Source: Termitidicoccus mucosus (lineage in GTDB: Bacteria; Verrucomicrobiota; Verrucomicrobiia; Opitutales; Opitutaceae). Taken from it: a DNA stretch of 64,000 bases. The DNA lies in NCBI RefSeq assembly GCF_038725785.1, contig NZ_CP109796.1, positions 6,572,501-6,636,500 of the forward strand, in the 5' to 3' direction. A model generated the notes under the pieces. That model did no database searches, was not told where the DNA came from, and was given only the letters and a program-made list of their open reading frames with translations. Shown here in pieces: positions 46,646 to 53,046 of this stretch. The translations under genes were made by a program, and so were the position numbers. The stretch's first letter is position 1. Every line of letters starts with the position of its first letter.

Positions 46646-46738
46646 GAAGGGAGTAAAATCCCAAATCCCAAAAGGCCAAATCCCAAAAAAATCCCGAATG
46701 ACAAAAATTCCAAAGGACGCCGCCCGATCTCGAATCCT

Positions 46739-46933
46739 TTATCCCAGCATCAGGTTCAACCCCGCCGCAGCGCCGAGGGCGAGCGCGATGATTTCAAAAG
46801 CCTTTTGGTTCACGCGCCCGATCAGCCACCGGCCCGCGAACGCGCCCGCGAGCACGGCGGGGGCCAGCATCGCGTTGAACGCGAGGCTCTCCGCGCCGAT
46901 CAGCCCCAGGCCCGTCATGAAGGGGACCTTCAT
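46739..46933 (-). pseudogene. TauE/SafE-family permease, C-terminal remnant
   Basis: 64 codons encoding the last two helices of a sulfite exporter TauE/SafE-family protein: KVPFMTGLGLIGAESLAFNA, MLAPAVLAGAFAGRWLIGRV, NQKAFEIIALALGAAAGLNL ML. The usual N-terminal ~190 residues are missing: upstream (above 46934) the sequence turns AT-rich and shows no similarity. This break appears to be an edge of the accessory island that continues to about 56660. Confidence 0.8.
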
Positions 46934-46962
46934 GTCATTTACTATTTGTGACAGGCACTCTT

Positions 46963-47097
46963 TTACTTGAGTTTCAGCGTATCGGCACTCTCGTGTTGTT
47001 TTGTCTGTTCTTCCAGCTTTTTAACCTCCGTTTTTTCATGCGTGGCATCCTTTTCTGATGCAACGCTTTCGGTGGCAGCTTGCGGATGGCGTAGCAT
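46963..47097 (-). other. Possible small ORF, 44 aa, highly charged
   Basis: ATG at 47097, stop at 46963. The product starts MLRHPQAATESVASEKDATH and is Lys/Glu-rich throughout (EKTEVKKLEEQTKQHESADT). It is AT-rich against its neighbours. It may be a genuine small gene, or the tail of a lost gene next to the island edge. The rest of 46934-47213 shows no other recognisable element. Confidence 0.3.
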
Positions 47098-47213
47098 GTA
47101 TTCAAAATTCAATTACAAACGAATTCGATGCATGTGTCCTTTTGCCCTTCGTATTTTTGGGATTGCCGGGGTAGGGGAGCGTTCCTTCACAGGCACCCGC
47201 GTCGGCCGGGTGC

Positions 47214-47528
47214 GTGCCGATAGCGTGGAGCGCGCTGCCTAGGTACGTCAGGACGGGGTGCTCGGGGTTCCCTGCTCGGAGGATGCGCCTGCTGAACAAA
47301 GCCCTGCAGGTGCTCGATGGTGCGCCGGTGCGCGTGCTGCTGATGGACCGCGAATTTGGCGGCAAACAATGGCTTTCCTGGCTGGAGCGGCGCGGCCTCG
47401 GCTACGTGGTGCGGGTCAAGTCGAACCACTGGATCGGGCCGCACAGGGCCGACTGGCTGAGCAGGCGGGGCCGCGAGCGCTTCGTGGTGTTCGGGCGCAG
47501 CGGGTGTATTTTGCCGCCACGGCCATGA
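47214..47528 (+). pseudogene. IS4-type transposase fragment
   Basis: An isolated piece of a DDE transposase: LNKALQVLDGAPVRVLLMDR, EFGGKQWLSWLERRGLGYVV, RVKSNHWIGPHRADWLSRRG. The DREF block is the catalytic-core signature of IS4-like transposases. The rest of the gene and both ends are absent, so it is a relic. Confidence 0.65.
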
Positions 47529-47555
47529 CCGCGCAGCGCGTGGGCCGCCTGCTGG

Positions 47556-47702
47556 TTAAAACAACAAGACACCGGCATCCCGGTGTCTTGTTTGGCGGCA
47601 GCGGAGGTCAGCAAACTTGTCGGGAATTTCTGCGATGATTCGGGTGGCAGTAGCGGCGGTTTCCTCCAAGGAGGCGGAGTCGGGCATGGCGGGGCTGAGC
47701 AT
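47556..47702 (-). CDS. Small coupled ORF, 48 aa, unknown
   Basis: The ATG at 47702 directly follows the stop of the HIRAN-like gene (TAA-ATG), the typical geometry of translational coupling. The product MLSPAMPDSASLEETAATAT continues to a helical RIIAEIPDKFADL and a basic tail whose last residues are encoded by the terminator hairpin. No domain is recognised. It would be the last gene of the island's minus-strand group. Confidence 0.45.
   Translation of the reverse strand: MLSPAMPDSASLEETAATATRIIAEIPDKFADLRCRQTRHRDAGVLLF
47563..47592 (-). terminator. Terminator of the island's minus-strand gene group
   Basis: A perfect 13-bp stem AACAAGACACCGG (47563-47575) and CCGGTGTCTTGTT (47580-47592) with a 4-nt loop. 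On the minus strand it is followed by TTTTAACC. It overlaps the end of the 48-aa ORF. Confidence 0.65.
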
Positions 47703-48191
47703 TTAGGGCGCGGAATAGCGCGGACCGTAACCCAGGAACAGGGCGATGCCGAAGGCGTTTTTGGCGTTGGTGGTTTTTCCGCGGATGTTTTCCATCGGCT
47801 CGAAGTCCAGCATATGGACGGAGAGCCGCCGGTGGAGCAAAGTCTGGGCGAGTTCCTTTGGCAGGTAACCGAGCTTCATGGCATGGCTGGACACCATGAA
47901 TGCCGGCGGCTGCGGGTTTTCGGGTTCGAGCACGACGGATACATTGAGATGCCCGCGGGTTTTGAACAGGTTGTGGCAGGCTCGGAGATTTTCGGGATCG
48001 CAGAATGTGGTGCCGCGAATATTCGTGCGGAGGATTTTTCCTTTTTCGGGAATGAGTTTTGTTTCTTGCAGGCGGGTGAGAAATTCCGGTTTTTCTCGAA
48101 ATGAGTCGAAGACAGCGGGTTTGGCCAGAGCCTGGCGGGTGGTCATGAATTCCGTGAGGATTTGGTCGAAAGGATTGAGTATTGAGGTCAT
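47703..48191 (-). CDS. HIRAN-like domain protein (tentative)
   Basis: About 162 aa from the ATG at 48191 (MTSILNPFDQILTEFMTTRQ); the frame is open 19 codons upstream. The middle resembles a HIRAN domain: NIRGTTFCDPENLRACHNLF, LNVSVVLEPENPQPPAFMVS, MKLGYLPKELAQTLL, matching in order the family's G-T-x-F, E-P-x-N-P-x-x-x-A and L-G-Y-L-P blocks. HIRAN domains bind DNA ends or damaged DNA and are often fused to, or encoded near, helicases. It lies at the end of a minus-strand group with a UvrD-like helicase. A domain search would be decisive; the family call is inference. Confidence 0.5.
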   Translation of the reverse strand: MTSILNPFDQILTEFMTTRQALAKPAVFDSFREKPEFLTRLQETKLIPEKGKILRTNIRGTTFCDPENLRACHNLFKTRGHLNVSVVLEPENPQPPAFMVSSHAMKLGYLPKELAQTLLHRRLSVHMLDFEPMENIRGKTTNAKNAFGIALFLGYGPRYSAP

Positions 48192-48234
48192 GACTGGAGG
48201 AAGTGAGGACGGAGTGATATGACTTTTTGAGGGA

Positions 48235-48471
48235 TTAAAAAAATCCATGAGGGCACGAAAAAACCGCCGGGCGCGGCGGTTTTGAAAAGTCGTTTTTTTG
48301 TTTTCTAATAAAGGCCGGATTCCTGTTCCCTGGGTTCTTCCTGGCCTGCGGGAATCCCGGTGCCCGAGGCGGTGGGCAGGAGATTTGGTTGATCCGCCCT
48401 GCTGCGAAATCCCAAGCGAGGGTGCCGGCGAAGGTTTTGCCTGACTTGTCCGTCCAGTTGTCGCGGGTCAC
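48235..48471 (-). other. Possible small ORF after the ART-like gene
   Basis: A GTG at 48471 lies 9 nt after the stop of the 234-aa gene. The product opens VTRDNWTDKSGKTFAGTLAW DFAAGRINQIS, which looks like real protein; the rest (PPPRAPGFPQARKNPGNRNP) does not, and the frame runs on through a terminator hairpin. A neighbouring frame ends at 48305 before the hairpin (TGIPAGQEEPREQESGLY), so a frameshift near 48375 may have broken a ~55-aa gene. Confidence 0.3.
48258..48283 (-). terminator. Rho-independent terminator after the ART-like gene
   Basis: Stem AAAACCGCC (48260-48268) and GGCGGTTTT (48275-48283), 6-nt loop. On the minus strand it is followed by TTT, giving a seven-T run; the A-run on the other side would let it act in both directions. 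Confidence 0.7.
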
Positions 48472-48479
48472 GCTCTTGC

Positions 48480-49184
48480 CTATATGTTGATTTTGAGCTG
48501 TTCGCGAAGAAAACCCGTTGGCTCCGTGGCATTGGACATTTTCGGGTGGTCCTGCCATTTGCCGTGGCGGACGATTTGGCTGATGGCTTGCGCGAAGACG
48601 CGGCAGCCCGCCTCGGTGAGGGAGATTTCGGCCTCATGATTGCAGGCGCCGTTCCAGCCGTAACCGGGAATGAGGCGCCGGTGGCAGTCGGGCCAGACGA
48701 AGGCTTCGAGTTCCGGTGGCAGGTAATGCCAGGCGCGGGCAAGATCCTCGGTTTGGAGTTTCCAGGATTCGATGCCGCGGGTTTCAAACCATTTTTCGAG
48801 CTGGTGATTTTTGTCGTTGTTGTCGCCAGTGGCGAGATCGAGCATAAAGGCAAGGTGCCGGGTTCCGAGGAGGAGGCAGTTGTTTAGGACAACGTTGTCG
48901 GCGACCAGGCCGTTGACGCCGTTTTCGCCGAAATGGCTCAGCATGTTGTCGTTTGGAGAGACGCAGAGCCAGTCTCCCCCAAGGATCCCGTGTTCCTGCG
49001 GGATGATGCCTTTGAGCATGGTGTCGATCATGTCGGCGGGTGTGCCGTGGAAGAGCGTTGCTTTGATTTCGCCAAATGCGACCGGATCGGCGTCGTCGCG
49101 GGTCAGGAGGAATTCGAGCAGCGCGCGTGTAATAGGATCATTCGCTTGGGCGAGGGATTTTTGGTAACGAGTTGCGAGGTTCAA
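48480..49184 (-). CDS. Hypothetical protein with ADP-ribosyltransferase-like N-terminus
   Basis: 234 aa. The start is a TTG at 49184, the only one that keeps the conserved-looking N-terminus; no in-frame ATG lies close by, and a hairpin sits immediately upstream. After a helical start (RALLEFLLTRDDADPVAFGE) it reads ATLFHGTPADMIDTMLKGII PQEHG ... GGDWLCVSPNDNMLSHF. H-G-T, a helix ending in G-I-I-P, and a strand ending V-S-P-N follow the order seen in ADP-ribosyltransferase (PARP/Tpt1-like) folds. The C-terminal half (YLPPELEAFVWPDCHRRLIP, GACNHEAEISLTEAG) is unrecognised. The ART idea is inference from a short pattern. Confidence 0.55.
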   Translation of the reverse strand: MNLATRYQKSLAQANDPITRALLEFLLTRDDADPVAFGEIKATLFHGTPADMIDTMLKGIIPQEHGILGGDWLCVSPNDNMLSHFGENGVNGLVADNVVLNNCLLLGTRHLAFMLDLATGDNNDKNHQLEKWFETRGIESWKLQTEDLARAWHYLPPELEAFVWPDCHRRLIPGYGWNGACNHEAEISLTEAGCRVFAQAISQIVRHGKWQDHPKMSNATEPTGFLREQLKINI

Positions 49185-49187
49185 ATG

Positions 49188-49215
49188 AAAAACCCGGAAC
49201 CTTGCGGGTTCCGGG
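49188..49215 (-). terminator. Hairpin just upstream of the ART-like gene
   Basis: CCCGGAACC (49193-49201) and GGTTCCGGG (49207-49215) with a short loop; on the minus strand it is followed by TTTTTC. It reads as a terminator for the broken kinase-like gene above it, so the ART-like gene likely has its own promoter or depends on read-through. Confidence 0.6.
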
Positions 49216-49232
49216 CTGCGGGCTGGGGCCGG

Positions 49233-49428
49233 TCAATGCAACCGGAGCGCATGGCATTCCGTGAGGTCGAGTTTCCCAAAGTTTCCGGCCATTCGCTCGA
49301 TTGCGGTTTCCGGGATCGTCGTTTTACGCTCCCGGTTTTGCCGGAGCACCGTGTCGCGATCTCGATCGAGGAAATGGATCTCAGCGCGCCGTGATGCACA
49401 GGTCGATGGCGGCGTTGCTGGTCGTCAT
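49233..49428 (-). pseudogene. Broken P-loop kinase-like gene, C-terminal remnant
   Basis: The minus strand encodes EIHFLDRDRDTVLRQNRERK TTIPETAIERMAGNFGKLDL TECHALRLH before a stop at 49233. This resembles the end of polynucleotide/AAA_33-type kinases (FLD, RNRER, IPEE-x-IERM). The preceding piece MTTSNAAIDLCITAR (ATG at 49428) ends at a stop in another frame; a one-base shift near 49385 would join the two. The N-terminal P-loop is absent, so this is a truncated, frameshifted relic. Confidence 0.5.
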
Positions 49429-49515
49429 AGGATTGCGGGTTTCACATTCCTGAAAAATCGGAGAGCGGCGGCGGAGCGAAGCCCTGCCGCCGCGAATGTT
49501 TTCCGAGGATGAGGT

Positions 49516-49623
49516 TTACGCGAGCACCGTGCGCGCGAGTTTGGCGCGTTGCGGATAGCTGGCACCGCGGGCGATGTAGCCAAGTTCGTCCAAGACAGTG
49601 GGCGGGTTCGGCCTTCGGGCGAA
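49516..49623 (-). other. Short coding remnant of unknown origin
   Basis: After the stop of the 213-aa gene the minus strand reads TVLDELGYIARGASYPQRAK LARTVLA and stops at 49516. It looks like a real protein C-terminus but has no start and no partner. Between it and the kinase remnant (49429-49515) there is only a GCGGCGG/CCGCCGC hairpin followed by GATTTTT on the minus strand. I cannot assign a family. Confidence 0.35.
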
Positions 49624-50265
49624 TTACTCATCGATGGGAAATTCCTCCCGGGTTTCGAGAGGTTCGCCGGTTTCTTTTTGCGGTTCGGCGGCGTTGAATT
49701 CCCTGATGATATTTTGGGTGATATCGGTGTCTTTTTCGGTGCCGGGGGCGGCGGGTTTCAGGTATTGGCGCATGCGCTGGATATTTTGAGCGTGGGGATG
49801 GAAGCCGATGGTGTTGTAGAATTGGTGGAGGGTGGCGATGGTGGTGGACTGGAGGGCCTGTTCGCCGGTGAGACCAAGGGATTTGTGATAATTGTATTGG
49901 TCGATAAGTGACTGGGGGTCTTTTTCGCACATTTCCTGGATTTTTTTGTGCAGGTTGTCGCAAAGGCGCCGGAATGTTTTGGCGGGGGATTCCCTGCCTT
50001 TTTTGAAGTTTTGGGAATTCCCCCAGTAGAACCTGTGGTTGCCGTCCTCGGTTCTTTCGAGGGTCCCGGTGGCGGTGATGATGACCAGTCCCTTTTGGTG
50101 GAGTACGGCGACCACGTGTGATGGAATGGGCACCTTGTGGTGGAATTCGATGCGGGCGAGCGCGAGGTCCAGGCTCATACGGAAGCCCGGGTTGGGGTCG
50201 GATGTGGCGGTCGCGTCCTGCGGGCCGGGGCTGGTGAGCACGGGAGCGTTGGCGGTTTTTCTCAT
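49624..50265 (-). CDS. Hypothetical protein, 213 aa (island)
   Basis: From the ATG at 50265 (MRKTANAPVLTSPGPQDATA); a TTG 4 codons upstream is possible. Soluble and basic: MSLDLALARIEFHHKVPIPS, HVVAVLHQKGLVIITATGTL, ERTEDGNHRFYWGNSQNFKK, then a helical segment around KKIQEMCEKDPQSLIDQYNY and GLTGEQALQSTTIATLHQFY, ending in an acidic tail. The basic N-terminal half and regular helices suggest a nucleic-acid-binding protein, but no family is recognised. It lies 101 bp downstream of the helicase gene. Confidence 0.55.
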   Translation of the reverse strand: MRKTANAPVLTSPGPQDATATSDPNPGFRMSLDLALARIEFHHKVPIPSHVVAVLHQKGLVIITATGTLERTEDGNHRFYWGNSQNFKKGRESPAKTFRRLCDNLHKKIQEMCEKDPQSLIDQYNYHKSLGLTGEQALQSTTIATLHQFYNTIGFHPHAQNIQRMRQYLKPAAPGTEKDTDITQNIIREFNAAEPQKETGEPLETREEFPIDE

Positions 50266-50366
50266 GGCGGTTGGCAAGGTTGATGGTTTGGGCTGATGTC
50301 CTATGGATTTTTTGCCGGGAGGAGAAAATCATGCGGGGCAGGAATTTTTCCGGAGATGGGTGATGG

Positions 50367-52406
50367 TCATGGCCGCGGGTTTTGGATGTTTTGATTTTTC
50401 TCCGGCAAGGAGACCTTGAGGGGGCAGGCGCGCAGGAACCTTACCGGTTCGTTGACATGGGTGAGGGTGAGGGATTGGCGGGCGCGGGTGCAGGCCACGT
50501 AGAGCAACCGGCATTCCTCCTCTGTTTCCTCCCGGGAGGTGCGGCCGCCGTTTTTGAAGAACGTGAGTTTTCCCTCGTGGCAGCCGGCGACCAGGACATG
50601 TTCCCATTCCAGCCCCTTGGCTTGGTGGATGGTGGACAGGGTGACTTTTTTCCCGGAGGACTGGAGGGTGGCCGGGTCGAGGCTGAGGCGGGTGATGACC
50701 TCCGCCAGTTTGAGGGGAGCGCCGGGATTTTCGTCGCGGATTTTTTGCATGACCTCTCGGAGGGCCATCTCGATGGCCTCGAATTCTTTTTTTTCCTTGA
50801 ACGGGAGTTTTTCCAAATCCGGGGATATATATTTTTTGAGATTGTCGATGGCGGTGGTGACGATCGTCGCCGCGCGGGATGCCTCCGGTGTGTGTTTTTC
50901 CTCGGCGGCCCAAGCGGCGAGTCGTTTCACGGTTCCCATAAACCCTTCCGTTCCCTCCAGGGCGGCCACCCCCATTTTCCAGCGCAGGAACATTTCGTCG
51001 TGCTTGCGTTCGCCGCCGATGATGAGTCTGGCGAGGCGTTTGAAATTCGATGGCTGGGACGGGCGCAGCGCGATTTTGAGGAATGCGGTGACATCCTTCA
51101 TGGTTTTGCTCTCCATGAGGCTGTTGCCACCCCATATCTGGACGGGGATGTTTTCGGAGCGTAATAATATTTCCAGCGGGGACAAATAATAACTGGTCCG
51201 GGCCAGGATGATGAGGTCGGACGGGGCGGCGCCTTGCCGGAGACGGTGTTTGACCCAGTTGAGCAGGGCGAGGTTTTCGTCCTGTGATCCCGCGAATTGC
51301 AGACGCTGGACCGCGCCGCCTTTGCCATGGACGCCCTTGAGCACCAGCCGGGCCATGGGACTGCGGGCATCCTGCCGGATGAGATCGTCGTGGGTTTTCA
51401 GGACATGGTTGCATACATCGAGGATTTCGTCCTTGGAGCGGAAGTTGGTTTCGAGGGCGATTTCCTTGACGTTATCATAGCGCCGGTGGAATTCCACCAT
51501 GGGGCGCGGGACGGATTTGCGGAATGCGTAGATGCATTGCGAGGGGTCGCCGACCACGGTCAGGTTTGCACAGTTGAGCCCCTGGATGATGTGTTCCTGC
51601 AGATAATTCGTGTCCTGATACTCGTCGATCAAGACATGCTGGTAGCGCAGATGGATGGCGTTCCGGTAGCTGGCGTCATGGTGCAGCGCGTGGGCCCAGC
51701 GTGCCAGGGTGTCGTCGTAGTCGAGGCAGTTTTGTTCGGTTTTGAGCCGCTCGTAGTTGGTCAGTCCCTCGTCGGCCCAGGCGTTGAGATCCAGCCAGAA
51801 GGCCATGAAGCCGGCCAGTTCGGATTTTTCCAGCAGCCGGGGCACGGCGAAGTCGCCGAAATTTTCCCCTCCCAGATTTTGATTGATTTGTTCGGAGCGG
51901 AGATCGTGCAGAAACCCGCCGAGTTTTTTCAGGGTGCTTTTCCAATATTTTTTCGGATCGGGCGGGGTTTGGGGCGGTTTTATACTTTGCAGCATTTGCT
52001 CCAGGTTGTCCGCAAAGGATTCCGGAGGCAGGGAGGGGATTTCATCGAAGGCCTGTTCCCACAAATCCACCGAGTCGTTCGTGTCGAGAATATGCGGTTT
52101 TTCTCCACTGGTTTCGCGCAGATTTCTTATTTCCCGCACCGCGACGGCGTGGAAGGTGCCGATGGTGATATCCTCGCCGGCTTTGCCGACTTTCAGGCGG
52201 ATGCGCTGCCGGAGGTTTTCCGAGGCTTTGCGGGAAAATGTCATGATGAGCAGGCAGTGGGGAGGCACGGCGCTTTCGAGCAGGGCGGCGACGCGTTCCA
52301 CGATGGCGGTGGTTTTGCCGCTGCCGGCGCCGGCGTTGGCGCGGATGGGCGAGCCGCGATGGCTGGTGAATTCCGCCAAGCCTTGGGTGGGAATGAGTGT
52401 GGCCAT
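50367..52406 (-). CDS. SF1 UvrD/Rep-family DNA helicase
   Basis: 679 aa from the ATG at 52406, 4 bp after the stop of the upstream gene; the frame extends 7 codons more. Motifs in order: Q-motif PTQGLAEFTSHRGSP, motif I ANAGAGSGKTTAIVERVAAL, motif Ia MTFSRKASENLRQRI, motif II VLIDEYQDTNYLQ, motif III VVGDPSQCIYAFR, motif IV LETNFRS, motif V LSTIHQAKGLEWEHVLV, motif VI LLYVACTRARQSLTLTH. These are complete, so an active 3'-5' helicase is expected. In size and arrangement it resembles helicases of mobile elements and defence loci more than housekeeping UvrD. Upstream and downstream genes run in the same direction with short gaps. Confidence 0.9.
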   Translation of the reverse strand: MATLIPTQGLAEFTSHRGSPIRANAGAGSGKTTAIVERVAALLESAVPPHCLLIMTFSRKASENLRQRIRLKVGKAGEDITIGTFHAVAVREIRNLRETSGEKPHILDTNDSVDLWEQAFDEIPSLPPESFADNLEQMLQSIKPPQTPPDPKKYWKSTLKKLGGFLHDLRSEQINQNLGGENFGDFAVPRLLEKSELAGFMAFWLDLNAWADEGLTNYERLKTEQNCLDYDDTLARWAHALHHDASYRNAIHLRYQHVLIDEYQDTNYLQEHIIQGLNCANLTVVGDPSQCIYAFRKSVPRPMVEFHRRYDNVKEIALETNFRSKDEILDVCNHVLKTHDDLIRQDARSPMARLVLKGVHGKGGAVQRLQFAGSQDENLALLNWVKHRLRQGAAPSDLIILARTSYYLSPLEILLRSENIPVQIWGGNSLMESKTMKDVTAFLKIALRPSQPSNFKRLARLIIGGERKHDEMFLRWKMGVAALEGTEGFMGTVKRLAAWAAEEKHTPEASRAATIVTTAIDNLKKYISPDLEKLPFKEKKEFEAIEMALREVMQKIRDENPGAPLKLAEVITRLSLDPATLQSSGKKVTLSTIHQAKGLEWEHVLVAGCHEGKLTFFKNGGRTSREETEEECRLLYVACTRARQSLTLTHVNEPVRFLRACPLKVSLPEKNQNIQNPRP

Positions 52407-52410
52407 GGTG

Positions 52411-52881
52411 TCAGAACGGGGTTTCATTGTCGCCCAAGTCCGGGGTGGTCCGGTTTTGCCGGGAGGGTGGGGCAGGGAGCGCGAGGTTCAGGTCGCCGGG
52501 CAGGAGATTGATGACCTGGCGGGCGGCCAGCAGTGCGGTTTCCGTTTCATCGGGGGGCAGGTCACCAATCAGGATTCGCAGCACCGGGCGCTCCGGTTCG
52601 TTTTCATGGCGGACGGCCATGAGGTCGTCGAGCTGCGGCATGATGTAGTCCATGCCCGCGCCTCTCAGCCGGATGGCGACGGCCACGCCGTATTTCCAGG
52701 CCAGAATGTCGGTCGCATATCCGTTTTGCCGCCAGTCGGGCAGCGCGATGAACCCGGTCTGGCGCATGTCTTTTATCAATTTTCGCAGGAAGGTTTTTTC
52801 GTGTGCGGTGTCGTCCTTGAGTTTGTCCGCCAGTGCGCGGATTTCGCCTTCGAACTTTTTCATGCGGTCGGAGAGTTTCAT
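52411..52881 (-). CDS. Hypothetical protein upstream of the helicase, 156 aa
   Basis: It ends 4 bp before the helicase ATG, so the two are surely cotranscribed. It starts MKLSDRMKKFEGEIRALADK (coiled-coil-like), then MRQTGFIALPDWRQNGYATD, ILAWKYGVAVAIRLRGAGMD, YIMPQLDDLMAVRHENEPER, with a Pro-rich tail. The strand-helix-strand arrangement with an Asp before a hydrophobic strand loosely recalls small nuclease folds, but no catalytic triad can be named. Function unknown; tight coupling suggests it works with the helicase. Confidence 0.65.
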   Translation of the reverse strand: MKLSDRMKKFEGEIRALADKLKDDTAHEKTFLRKLIKDMRQTGFIALPDWRQNGYATDILAWKYGVAVAIRLRGAGMDYIMPQLDDLMAVRHENEPERPVLRILIGDLPPDETETALLAARQVINLLPGDLNLALPAPPSRQNRTTPDLGDNETPF

Positions 52882-52969
52882 GCGGATTCGGGTCGGGGGT
52901 GGAATTATGGCTTTTGAGAAATGAAAAAATCCCCATGGTGTTCCGCCGGAGATTTATATTAAAAGAAAT

Positions 52970-52993
52970 CCCGGCCCCTGTGAAAGGGCCGGG
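52970..52993 (-). terminator. Terminator after the 562-aa gene
   Basis: CCCGGCCC (52970-52977) and GGGCCGGG (52986-52993), 8-nt loop, followed on the minus strand by GATTTCTTTTA. It separates the 562-aa gene from the 156-aa gene and helicase, which therefore likely have a promoter in the 52882-52969 gap. Confidence 0.65.
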
Positions 52994-53046
52994 ATCTTGG
53001 GAGTGTCGCGGAAGGTGCCGCGACGATGCCGGATTTATTCGCCGGA

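Noticed and set aside
50367-52881. Gabija-type defence pair
   Set aside because: The helicase resembles GajB in class, but the neighbour (156 aa) is far too short and lacks the OLD-family ATPase/TOPRIM motifs of GajA.
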